A stretch of 40,233 nt of DNA from an uncultured Oscillospiraceae bacterium (GTDB lineage: Bacteria; Bacillota; Clostridia; Oscillospirales; Ruminococcaceae), in NCBI GenBank assembly GCA_910589145.1, contig CAJUSD010000031.1, positions 1 through 40,233 of the forward strand, given 5' to 3'. Each line of letters begins with the position of its first letter. The first letter of the stretch is position 1. Below the pieces are notes generated by a model, which worked only from the letters and a program-made list of their open reading frames with translations, did not search any database and had not been told where the DNA came from. Below, one piece after another: positions 25,479 through 33,265 of this stretch. The translations under genes and the position numbers were made by a program.

Positions 25479-27275
25479 ATGAACAATCTAAAGGTAGGAA
25501 AAAAATTCTTGGTAATTTTTAGCAGCATTATCGTATGTACAACGATAGCATTAATAGTTTTAATATGCGGCTTGAACAATACTGCAAACCGGTATACATA
25601 CTTCTATACAAAAAATTATATGGTTGTCTCCAGTATTGGAGATATGCGCGCACGTTTGCAGGCTAGTTTAAAAAGTATGGCGCTGGCGTCTCTTGAATCT
25701 ACTGCAGCGGCTATTGAGGAGCAGCTGACCGAAGCAGACACTTATTATAACTTTTACGTTGAAAAGAAAAACTGGGTTATGCAAAATTATGAAGGTGATC
25801 TCTCAATGATGAGGGACATTGATAATATCATTCAATCTATGGAGGACAAAAAAGAACGTATTTATCAACTGTGCCGGGCAAACGCTGGAGCAGTCAGTTC
25901 AGTCAGCCAAGAAGCCCAAACATTATTAGCGGATGAATATGCGCCGGCTCTGCAAAAAGCAGCTCTTACTTTGCAGGCATTTGCAGAGCAAGTGAGCGAT
26001 GAGGTTGACACTAATTATGAAAATACGATGAAAATGGAAAGAAGCTTTATGGGCATTTCCATTTTTGTGTCCGTTATAGCTATTTTAATTGCAATAGTTC
26101 TTGCGGTTTATTTGACAAGGGGCATTGTTGTTCCAATCAAAGAAGTTCAGCTTGCAATGGAAAACATTACTAAAGGTGATTTAAGAGTCACGCTTACTCA
26201 CAAGTCCAGGGATGAGCTGGGAATGTTGCAGGATAGCGTTAGGAAGATGTCAGAATTCCTCAACAACGTTATTTCCGACGAAAAATTTATTCTTTCCGCA
26301 TTAGGAAATGGCGACTTCCAGGCAGACACCACCATCGGCGAGGAAAATTATGTTGGTGTTTATCATTCGCTGCTGCAATCCATTCGGGATGTTCGGGATA
26401 CTTTGAGCAGTACATTAGCGCAGATTAACGAATCCTCTGATCAGGTTGCGATCGGTGCAAATCAAGTTTCGGCTGGTGCCCAAGCATTATCCCAAGGGGC
26501 AACAGAACAGGCATCCTCTGTTCAGGAACTGGCTGCAACTATTTCTGAAATTTCCAGCGCGATTAATCATAATGCAGAGAGCGCAAAAGAAGCAAGCGAC
26601 AAATCCAACTCTGTGAAAGACCGCGCTGCAGAAGGCTCTAAGCAGATGGAAGAGATGCTTGCTGCTATGGGTGAAATCAGTGACAGTTCCAATGAAATTG
26701 GTAAGATTGTAAAAACGATTGAAGATATTGCATTCCAGACCAATATTCTTGCTCTGAATGCAGCTGTGGAAGCTGCAAGGGTCGGAGTAGCCGGTAAGGG
26801 ATTTGCAGTCGTTGCAGATGAGGTGCGTAATTTGGCAAGCAAATCTGCAGATGCGTCAAAGGATACATCGATCCTGATTGAACGTTCCCTCAGGGCTGTA
26901 GAACATGGATCCAAAATTGCCAATGAAACTGCGGCCTCCTTAGGTGAGATTGTCGGCGGCATTGATGAGGTTACATCTGCTGTGGATCAGATTTCGAATG
27001 CAAGTAATGCACAGGCAACTTCTGCAGGACAAATCAGCCAGGGGATCGACCAGATTTCTGCTGTTGTACAGAATAACTCCGCTACTGCGGAGCAAAGTGC
27101 TGCTGCGAGTGAGGAACTTTCCGGTCAGGCACAGATGCTTAAGAACTTGGTGGGCCAGTTTAAGCTGATGGAAGACCATAGTGAGAAATCCACGTTTGTA
27201 CCTCCTGAGATAAATAATGATTTCCCTGTTTCTACATTCTCTGCGCCGGCTGCTCCCATTGGCGGAAAGTATTAA
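25479..27275 (+). CDS. Methyl-accepting chemotaxis protein, tandem copy 3 (4HB sensor)
   Basis: This 598-residue receptor has the same layout as copies 1 and 2: TM1, four-helix-bundle sensor with RYTYFYTKNYMVV, TM2, HAMP pair and signalling tip DIAFQTNILALNAAVEAARV. It ends in APIGGKY. HAMP and linker are closest to copy 2 (SSTLAQINESSDQVAIGANQ is identical), suggesting that copies 2 and 3 are the most recent duplicates. The start follows AGGAGGAAAGGAAT. A strong terminator follows at 27298. Confidence 0.95.
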   Translation: MNNLKVGKKFLVIFSSIIVCTTIALIVLICGLNNTANRYTYFYTKNYMVVSSIGDMRARLQASLKSMALASLESTAAAIEEQLTEADTYYNFYVEKKNWVMQNYEGDLSMMRDIDNIIQSMEDKKERIYQLCRANAGAVSSVSQEAQTLLADEYAPALQKAALTLQAFAEQVSDEVDTNYENTMKMERSFMGISIFVSVIAILIAIVLAVYLTRGIVVPIKEVQLAMENITKGDLRVTLTHKSRDELGMLQDSVRKMSEFLNNVISDEKFILSALGNGDFQADTTIGEENYVGVYHSLLQSIRDVRDTLSSTLAQINESSDQVAIGANQVSAGAQALSQGATEQASSVQELAATISEISSAINHNAESAKEASDKSNSVKDRAAEGSKQMEEMLAAMGEISDSSNEIGKIVKTIEDIAFQTNILALNAAVEAARVGVAGKGFAVVADEVRNLASKSADASKDTSILIERSLRAVEHGSKIANETAASLGEIVGGIDEVTSAVDQISNASNAQATSAGQISQGIDQISAVVQNNSATAEQSAAASEELSGQAQMLKNLVGQFKLMEDHSEKSTFVPPEINNDFPVSTFSAPAAPIGGKY

Positions 27276-27297
27276 ATTTGAAGCAACCAAAAAATGG

Positions 27298-27329
27298 GGT
27301 CCTTCCTAAATGGAAGGACCTTTTGTTTT
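27298..27329 (+). terminator. Terminator of tandem chemoreceptor 3
   Basis: GGTCCTTCC and GGAAGGACC pair around a five-base loop, followed by TTTTGTTTT. Confidence 0.92.
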
Positions 27330-27370
27330 AGAAGAATGAAAAGCAGATATGTCAGCACCTTTGATCTCCA

Positions 27371-27399
27371 TTGTCTTTTTTTATAAAACGTGTTATAAT
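27371..27399 (+). promoter_or_regulatory. Sigma-A promoter of the tcdA operon
   Basis: TTGTCT at 27371-27376 and TATAAT at 27394-27399 have a 17-bp spacer. Confidence 0.75.
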
Positions 27400-27432
27400 C
27401 CAAAACACAGGTAAGCGAAAGGGAATGATAAT

Positions 27433-28140
27433 ATGGATGAAACCTTTGCCCGTACAAGAATGATACTTGGAGATGATGCTTTAGAACGTCTCCAGCATTC
27501 CACAGTAGCAATTTTTGGGATAGGGGGAGTAGGTTCTTATATAGCAGAGGGATTGGCAAGAGGTGGAATAGGCCATCTATTGCTAATTGATCATGATAGA
27601 GTGTCACAGAGCAATATTAACCGACAGTTAATAGCATTACATTCCACCATAGGCCGTTTCAAAACAGAGGTAATGGCAGAACGCATAAAAGACATCAACC
27701 CACTTGTAACAGTAGAAACATATCCTATATTTTATTCCAAAGAAACAGCAGAACAGTTTGGCTTCAACAGGGTAGACTTTATAGCAGATGCTATTGATAC
27801 TGTCACCTCTAAATTATTATTAATAGAACGTGCAAAGGCGGAAAATATCCCCATTATTAGTTCTATGGGAACAGGAAATAAACTGGATCCATCCCGTTTG
27901 GAGCTGACAGATTTGTCTAAAACGTCGGTATGCCCGTTAGCGCGGGTCATGCGGCGGGAGTTAAAAAAACGGGGAATTGAGCATTTACGGGTTTTGTATT
28001 CTCAGGAACCACCTGTTACAGTTAAGCATCCCATGGAAAACAGTGACCGCCGGGGGACCCCTGGAAGCGTATCCTTTGTGCCGCCAGTAGGAGGTCTTTT
28101 AATTGCTGGGGAGATTATCAAAACCTTGGCAGGAGTATGA
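27433..28140 (+). CDS. tcdA: tRNA threonylcarbamoyladenosine dehydratase TcdA
   Basis: This 235-residue ThiF/E1-like enzyme uses ATP to cyclise t6A37 to ct6A in tRNA. It starts ETFARTRMILGDDALERLQ, as TcdA proteins do. The nucleotide-binding loop is GIGGVGSY at residues 29-36. LLIDHDRVSQSNINRQL and DAIDTVTSKLLLI are the adenylation-fold signatures. The C-terminal SFVPPVGGLLIAGEIIKTL is also typical. It is the first gene of a three-gene row. Its substrate is made by TsaD, encoded elsewhere in this window. Confidence 0.93.
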   Translation: MDETFARTRMILGDDALERLQHSTVAIFGIGGVGSYIAEGLARGGIGHLLLIDHDRVSQSNINRQLIALHSTIGRFKTEVMAERIKDINPLVTVETYPIFYSKETAEQFGFNRVDFIADAIDTVTSKLLLIERAKAENIPIISSMGTGNKLDPSRLELTDLSKTSVCPLARVMRRELKKRGIEHLRVLYSQEPPVTVKHPMENSDRRGTPGSVSFVPPVGGLLIAGEIIKTLAGV

Positions 28141-28161
28141 AAGGTTTGGAGGGGAATATTT

Positions 28162-28824
28162 ATGAGGGTCCGTTATTTAAGATTTGACATATGGGTTTGT
28201 CTCCTGTTTGCTTTTTTGGCTGCAACGGGCGCCCAATGGCTGCTAAACCGATTTGTGGTAGATTCCGCATATGAAAGCTACTATGAAGAAAAAACAATTG
28301 CCGATGGGGAAATCGGCGGCAAGGCAGGGGAGGGAATCTTTCGCGCAGAGAGTGTAGAGGATATGCAATCCCATGATTTATTTACGATTATAGTGGACGG
28401 TATGTCGTATTATAATGATGGGGGCGCTTTTAGCGGAGATGGATATTGGAATATCGTTCCAATGCCGTCCGGGGAACGGATTGCTGCCCGGCTGAATAAT
28501 GAGTCCATTCAGCATATGGGGGAAAGCATCTACCAGGGAGAGACGATCCTTCCAGTGGGACAACTGGTTGAGGAACCTTTGGATGAAACCCTTGCGGAAA
28601 CGCTGCAAAGATTTCAAATTACAAGGACAGATTTATACATAGATATGAGGGGAGAAGGCGGCCCGGTTACAAAGCAAAGCTTTGAGGAAAATGCAAACAT
28701 TGCAGTGCAGATGATTATAGGGATTGCTGTATTTGCAGCAGTTCATACATTTGGATCTAAAACAGGGATTTTTCCAGCTTTCTTTCATTTCCGTAAAAAA
28801 GATAACGATGAGTTTGAACGGTAG
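28162..28824 (+). CDS. Two-TM membrane protein of unknown function
   Basis: This 220-residue protein has a hydrophobic N-terminal segment (IWVCLLFAFLAATGAQWLL, about 10-28) and a second near the C-terminus (about 183-200, VQMIIGIAVFAAVHTF). About 150 residues lie between, probably outside the membrane, and are acidic with no cysteines. The tail HFRKKDNDEFER would be cytoplasmic. I recognise no family. It begins 21 bp after tcdA and ends 11 bp before the next gene, so it is co-transcribed; GGAGGGG precedes the ATG. Confidence 0.75.
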   Translation: MRVRYLRFDIWVCLLFAFLAATGAQWLLNRFVVDSAYESYYEEKTIADGEIGGKAGEGIFRAESVEDMQSHDLFTIIVDGMSYYNDGGAFSGDGYWNIVPMPSGERIAARLNNESIQHMGESIYQGETILPVGQLVEEPLDETLAETLQRFQITRTDLYIDMRGEGGPVTKQSFEENANIAVQMIIGIAVFAAVHTFGSKTGIFPAFFHFRKKDNDEFER

Positions 28825-28835
28825 GAGATTTTAAA

Positions 28836-29288
28836 ATGATTCTTGATTGTTTGGAGAATGCTTCCCTGTATTATCCTGTCCATAGGAATTTTCAAAAAGC
28901 ATTTGCATTTATTAGGGAACATAAGAAAGATGATTTGCCAATTGGCAGGTATGAAATTAGTGCAGATGTTTATGCCCTGGTGCAGATACAGCCTCTACTC
29001 GCTTTGTGTCAAACGAAATGGGAAGCCCATCGCAATTATATTGATATACAGTTTATTAAAAGGGGCGTGGAAGTAATTGGACACGCACAGGAAGATTCTT
29101 TAAAACAGGCTGTTCCATATATGCCGGAAAATGATATTGCTTTTTATAGCGGAAAAGGGAATTATGCATCTTTAAAGGCAGGAGAATTTATGATTCTTTT
29201 CCCCCACGATGCACATAAGCCTTTGCTGCTTCCCACAGGCGTAGAGTATGCTGAAGTTGAGAAGATTGTTTTGAAGGTTCGGTTGTAA
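28836..29288 (+). CDS. YhcH/YjgK/YiaL (TabA-like) family protein
   Basis: This 150-residue cupin-like protein belongs to the family of E. coli TabA and YhcH, thought to act on sugars (anomerisation or sialic-acid catabolism) or in biofilm control. Conserved metal-site residues fall in WEAHRNYIDIQF (His65) and LFPHDAHKP (His124, His127). Length is normal for the family. It is last in the tcdA row and has no sugar-catabolic neighbours, so the substrate is open. Confidence 0.88.
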   Translation: MILDCLENASLYYPVHRNFQKAFAFIREHKKDDLPIGRYEISADVYALVQIQPLLALCQTKWEAHRNYIDIQFIKRGVEVIGHAQEDSLKQAVPYMPENDIAFYSGKGNYASLKAGEFMILFPHDAHKPLLLPTGVEYAEVEKIVLKVRL

Positions 29289-29292
29289 ACAT

Positions 29293-29330
29293 AAAAATCC
29301 CGCCGGAAAATATTTCCGGCGGGATTTTTT
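29293..29330. terminator. Bidirectional terminator between convergent genes
   Basis: An 18-bp perfect stem with A5 before and T6 after has core CCCGCCGG/CCGGCGGG. It serves the plus-strand gene ending at 29288 and the minus-strand gene ending at 29329, whose last codon it touches. Confidence 0.93.
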
Positions 29331-30258
29331 AAAGAAGCTCCGTTACCTGTAAGGCACCCTTTTCCAGAAGAAATTCCGGCTGGTAAGACAACTTCGCCTT
29401 TCGGAGTCCTTCGTCGCCAGCATCATCCTCGCGGTTGATATAGGCAAGATCTTTTGCAAAATGTTCTGCCATTTTTTGATTAATGATCGTATATGCTCCG
29501 TTTATTTGTCCAAAGGCTTTTTCAAAGTGCGTTACAAATGTGTCGCCTGTAATCGGTTCACCAACGGAAAAGGCGATTACCTGACCAGAGCGTTCCCCTG
29601 AAAGAAGCCGGATTAATCCGCCGGAAAGTCTGAGATCTTCTAATCGTTCCAAGGAACGGCGTACAGTTTGTGATTCGTTCTCCAACCCGATATCCCGCTC
29701 ATCGCCATATCGGTTTTCCTTTTGCCAGATTTCCAGCATAGAAAGACACTCTGTTTTATTGGATGTGGTAATTTCCTCAAAGCGCCATTCATTTTCCGCT
29801 AAAAACCGGTTTAGGTGGTTCTTTTTGCTATGGAGCTTTTTTCCCGACAGGGTGCGGAGCTTGTCCGACGGGTAAATATAGTCTGCCAGCTCCCGCTTCC
29901 ACTGGATATTTTCCAGATGGGGAAGGGTATCCCGGACAGAATCCAGAACTTCGCTCGTCAGATGAAGGCGGAGAGGCGTACCTTGGGATTTGGCGTGACG
30001 AAGCATAACTTCCAAAACCTCGCGCTGCCTTCCGCCGCTTCCATCCCCAATAGGAAGATAATAGGAATAAATGGTGGGGTGTGGATAACATACTACTGCC
30101 ATATCATTGACGATTGTATAGGATGCAGGGTATTGTTCTGACCATAAATACAGTGATGCAAAGGATGAATTGCAGTCCCGCCAGTTGGTCTTTTCAAAAT
30201 ATGGGGTGAGAATATCGCGGTCCTGTAATGTAATAGGCTTAAATGTTAAGGTACTCAT
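29329..30258 (-). CDS. DUF2156 (phosphatidylglycerol lysyltransferase C-terminal-like) protein
   Basis: This 309-residue soluble protein has the double-GNAT fold of DUF2156/LPG_synthase_C. It starts LTFKPITLQDRDILTPYFEK, with SSFASLYLWSEQY near residue 32. YIYPSDKLRTLSGKKLHSKKNHLNRF follows near residues 127-152, a segment very typical of stand-alone DUF2156 proteins. Unlike MprF it has no membrane flippase part. The activity is not established; aminoacyl or acyl transfer is inferred from fold. It starts after an operator-like inverted repeat (30308-30327), about 150 bp beyond thiT. Confidence 0.87.
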   Translation of the reverse strand: MSTLTFKPITLQDRDILTPYFEKTNWRDCNSSFASLYLWSEQYPASYTIVNDMAVVCYPHPTIYSYYLPIGDGSGGRQREVLEVMLRHAKSQGTPLRLHLTSEVLDSVRDTLPHLENIQWKRELADYIYPSDKLRTLSGKKLHSKKNHLNRFLAENEWRFEEITTSNKTECLSMLEIWQKENRYGDERDIGLENESQTVRRSLERLEDLRLSGGLIRLLSGERSGQVIAFSVGEPITGDTFVTHFEKAFGQINGAYTIINQKMAEHFAKDLAYINREDDAGDEGLRKAKLSYQPEFLLEKGALQVTELL

Positions 30259-30307
30259 AAAGGGAAAACCTTCCTTAATCCTTGTATATTTTTTGGATAT
30301 ACTTTGG

Positions 30308-30327
30308 CATACTCGTTGATAGTATGC
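30308..30327. promoter_or_regulatory. Operator-like inverted repeat upstream of the DUF2156 gene
   Basis: GCATACT (30308-30314) and AGTATGC (30321-30327) form a perfect 7-bp inverted repeat with a six-base centre, 50 bp upstream of the minus-strand start codon. It may be a dimeric regulator site or a short hairpin; no regulator gene is adjacent. Confidence 0.35.
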
Positions 30328-30405
30328 ACTTTTTTATGTAATTTGTCAAGGATTGCATCCAATTTTTTTACAGAAGGGTTTTCCAAAAGCTCAGATTTGC
30401 TGGTT

Positions 30406-30996
30406 TTACAGAGAAGTGGTTTTAGAAGAGGGACGCTTTAAAGTTTTAAAATCCAGTACCGATGCCAGAAGGCTCATAACTACAGCGGATATTACCACTT
30501 CACAGGACATATAAGAACCATTGTAACTGATAGAGTATACCCAAGCAGACATTCCTTCCGGCGCATAACTCTCCCAGATCATTACTCCTGACAATACATG
30601 GCATATCAGCCGGATAAATACCGCTGTACCGCTTCCAAACCCAATAGATATAATCCGATGCCCAGGGATTGCTTTGGCAAACAAACCTGCCAGTCCCAGA
30701 CAGGAAAACGCCAATACATAATCAAGAAGCACCATTAAAAGATAATTGACAAAAGTGGCTACAGGTGGAGGATAAAACCCTGTTATCATACTAATCAGGG
30801 AGTATACAAACGCAGTAAATGTCCCCCATTTCGGGCCGTACCGAAAGGAGATAATCAAAAGCGGAACCATGCTGGCTGCTGTAATGGAACCGCCCTGAGG
30901 GAGCTCGAAAATTTTCACCATGGATAGCACCATTGAAAGGGCTATCATAATAGCGCTTTCGGTAATCATACGGGTTTTTCTAATGGAATCTGACAT
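30406..30996 (-). CDS. thiT: ThiT-like thiamine ECF transporter substrate-binding component
   Basis: This 196-residue membrane protein has about six TM helices. It is the S-component that binds thiamine and works with the shared EcfAA'T module, not encoded here. It contains MITESAIMIALSMVLSMVKIF, LPQGGSITAASMVPLLIISF (about 37-56) and FRYGPKWG, diagnostic of ThiT, plus the thiamine-site region near GSYMSCEVVISAVV. The frame is open to 31098, but that part lies in the riboswitch terminator. The ATG at 30996 follows AGAGGT and fits the family start. A TPP riboswitch upstream confirms thiamine as cargo. Confidence 0.94.
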   Translation of the reverse strand: MSDSIRKTRMITESAIMIALSMVLSMVKIFELPQGGSITAASMVPLLIISFRYGPKWGTFTAFVYSLISMITGFYPPPVATFVNYLLMVLLDYVLAFSCLGLAGLFAKAIPGHRIISIGFGSGTAVFIRLICHVLSGVMIWESYAPEGMSAWVYSISYNGSYMSCEVVISAVVMSLLASVLDFKTLKRPSSKTTSL

Positions 30997-31031
30997 TTGC
31001 TCGACCTCTTTTCTTTTATTTTCTGGCCGGA

Positions 31032-31078
31032 CAAAAAACAGCGCACTCCCAATGCCATATAAGCTTCGGGACGTGCGC
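31032..31078 (-). terminator. Riboswitch-controlled terminator upstream of thiT
   Basis: On the minus strand GCGCAC..TCCC pairs with GGGA..GTGCGC and is followed by TGTTTTTT. It lies between the TPP aptamer and thiT, so control is likely by transcription termination when TPP is bound. Confidence 0.88.
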
Positions 31079-31104
31079 CAGTGTGTTCCTTTTTTCACGC
31101 CTTT

Positions 31105-31190
31105 CGCTCCCTACGCCGGTATGACCCGTATCAGGTTTAAAGGGTTGGGGATAAAAATCCCCTCTCAGCCGTGTTCCGGCACCCCTGCTT
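31105..31190 (-). promoter_or_regulatory. TPP riboswitch (THI element)
   Basis: Read on the minus strand, the segment has GGGGTGCC, the pyrimidine-sensor CTGAGAGG, then ACCC and the pyrophosphate-sensor run AACCTGATACGGGTCATACC. It closes with GGCGTAGGGA. These are the conserved blocks of the TPP aptamer, in the right order and spacing. It precedes a thiamine transporter gene. Confidence 0.96.
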
Positions 31191-31232
31191 TGGCAATGTC
31201 AGTCGTTTTTCGCCGCTGATTTGTCCATCTCT

Positions 31233-31261
31233 ATTATAGTTAGGAAAGCCTGTTTTGTAAA
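31233..31261 (-). promoter_or_regulatory. Sigma-A promoter of the thiT transcript
   Basis: On the minus strand TTTACA (31261-31256) and TATAAT (31238-31233) are 17 bp apart. Transcription would start just before the TPP aptamer. Confidence 0.8.
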
Positions 31262-31290
31262 GTGCTTTTTTCATGGCGGCTGTAGTTTTA

Positions 31291-31949
31291 TTATAGATGG
31301 AGCCGCCGCAAAATCTCATTGCGCAGCGCTGTTCCCTCAAAAATGAACAATGCTGACAGGGAAATAATGCTGATTGCTACACAGATTGCCGATGGATATA
31401 TAATCCGCAAAACGCCACAGAAAATTAAAATAAAAGGGATAACCCCCAAAATGCTGTCTAAAATCAAATAGATGATATAATCTTGAATCTTCAGATGCAG
31501 AATCCTCGCTATCAATGACATAGCAATCATAGTACATCCACACAAAATAGGAACAACATAATCAATAGACCATCCATGCCACCCTGTACACCAATCCCAA
31601 ATCAGGGCTAATGTTGATATAACAGCTACCTGCCATAGAATGGTTTTAGGGATATTGGTTCTTTTTTTTCTATAAACCAGAGGGTGATCCATAGACTGCC
31701 CATTCCCGCTACAACAAACATCGACCACCAGCCACCTGATGGAAAGCTTAAATTGACTGCAATACAAACCGCTGCTGCCACTGCTCCTGCAAAAGCAACC
31801 ATCCGCAGGAAAAACCCATATCGTTTTGAATAAGAAAGCCAGGGAAATGGGTTTTCCCGCAGCGGTTCGCCTATAAGATCCCCTTGGCACAGCGGGCAGC
31901 GCCTAAGATTGCCGGCTACAGATATTTTACATTTTTCACAGCTCCGCAT
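31291..31949 (-). CDS. Zinc-ribbon membrane protein (DUF6320-like), frameshifted at an A8 run
   Basis: The start at 31949 follows GGGAGGGGG. The N-terminus MRSCEKCKISVAGNLRRCPLCQGDL is a four-cysteine zinc ribbon, followed by two TM segments. The frame ends early at 31626 with EPISLKPFYGR. The -1 frame continues from the same place as RTNIPKTILWQVAVISTL to 31291, with four to five more TM helices. Joining them at the A8 run (plus-strand T8, 31662-31669) gives one coherent 219-residue protein. The layout fits DUF6320 proteins that accompany the hydrolase/acyltransferase pair. Codons GAA AAA AAA form the slippery heptamer A-AAA-AAA. This could be a real mutation, phase variation, programmed -1 frameshifting or a homopolymer sequencing error. 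Confidence 0.75.
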
Positions 31950-31969
31950 AGCGGCCCTTCCCCCTCCCT

Positions 31970-33259
31970 TTAGGTATTTTCTTCTGCTATTTCGTCTTGA
32001 AACGGACTGGAGCTTACTTCAACTTCAATTCCCAGAGAAGTCATAAACCGGAAAAAGGCCCGCTGTACATCTGTGTTTAAAAAGGGAGAGGTAAAACTAA
32101 TTGTAAACCGATCCTGAAAAGAACACATACACGCCTGGAGCCGGTTAGTAGCAGTAAAAACATCAAAGGAATCAATAAATGGCATTAATTCTTTTGGCAT
32201 AGATATCCGGCCCACGTTGGACAATGCTGCTGTAATTTCCCTTTCCGCCGCCCAGTTTGCAATCCGCAGGACTGGATCTTTTAATACAAGCGGAACCAGC
32301 TTCATAGGCAGGCTGTGTTCCAGGGCACAGAGCTGATTCATCCTTTCCCCAAGCCTTTCTTTATTCAGCCATTTTTGAAAACATGAATTTACATATTCCA
32401 TAATGTCTTCCAGTTCACCGCTCCTTTGACGGAAATCATAACCTACATTGATTACCCCAAAGAAATTTCGTGCGGAAACAGAGGGGAAATAGTTGCGGAG
32501 ATTCACAGGAATCGTTATAACAACTGGTTTTTTCTGCTCAAGAAGGCTCATTTCTTCATGAATGGCAAGAATCATTACCGCAGTTAAAAAAACTGTCAGG
32601 GTAGTATGATGAGCGTGAGCCTGTCCCAAAAGTGCTTTCACTGACATGACGCCTTCAATTACCCCAATTCGATTTTCGGGAAACCTAGGACCTTTCAAAC
32701 GATAAGCTGCCGGAGCTTTAGGCTGACGAATTTTTCCCATCTTTTCAAAATATTTGGAAAAGCTGTCGTCCTGTTTCTGATTTTTAGAAGCGTCATAATC
32801 TAGGACAGGCGGCGTTTCACGAAACGCTTCCTCGTGCTTTTCCAGCAGATAATAATAGACCAACACCTGAAGAAAATTTAAAGCTCCTGTTCCGTCAGAC
32901 AGAGCATGATATACTTCCAAACTAATTCGTTTTTGGTAGTACATCACCCGAAACAGCAGGTTTTTTGCATCTCCATTGTACAGTGGTGCGCAGAGGGGCG
33001 TTGACTCTGCCTCAACAATAGGGTGTTGGGTACTGTCCTCAAAATAATACCAGAACAGCCCTTTTTTTAAGATAGAACGATAAAAGGGGAATTGCACCAT
33101 GGTCCGGTCTAATGCATGCTGCAATATTTCCGGTTCTATTTCTTCCTTTAACTGACATGCAAATCGGAATACCTTACTGTCCCGGCTGGTGCTGGTGGAC
33201 GGAAAAATCTTTGCAGCGTTGTCTAAACGGCTCCATTGAAGGTTTTTTCCATTTCCCAT
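31970..33259 (-). CDS. Condensation-fold acyltransferase (alcohol acetyltransferase-like)
   Basis: This 429-residue protein has the CoA-dependent acyltransferase/condensation fold. The catalytic HxxxDG motif is HALSDG at residues 118-123, with the downstream VTIPVNLRNYFPS segment in place of the family's second motif. It is close to proteins annotated as alcohol acetyltransferases in Firmicutes. It starts 6 bp after the hydrolase stop and ends 20 bp before the zinc-ribbon membrane gene, so the three are one operon. Acyl donor and acceptor are unknown. No carrier protein or NRPS module is nearby, which argues against a classical peptide synthetase role. Confidence 0.85.
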   Translation of the reverse strand: MGNGKNLQWSRLDNAAKIFPSTSTSRDSKVFRFACQLKEEIEPEILQHALDRTMVQFPFYRSILKKGLFWYYFEDSTQHPIVEAESTPLCAPLYNGDAKNLLFRVMYYQKRISLEVYHALSDGTGALNFLQVLVYYYLLEKHEEAFRETPPVLDYDASKNQKQDDSFSKYFEKMGKIRQPKAPAAYRLKGPRFPENRIGVIEGVMSVKALLGQAHAHHTTLTVFLTAVMILAIHEEMSLLEQKKPVVITIPVNLRNYFPSVSARNFFGVINVGYDFRQRSGELEDIMEYVNSCFQKWLNKERLGERMNQLCALEHSLPMKLVPLVLKDPVLRIANWAAEREITAALSNVGRISMPKELMPFIDSFDVFTATNRLQACMCSFQDRFTISFTSPFLNTDVQRAFFRFMTSLGIEVEVSSSPFQDEIAEENT

Positions 33260-33265
33260 AGTACC

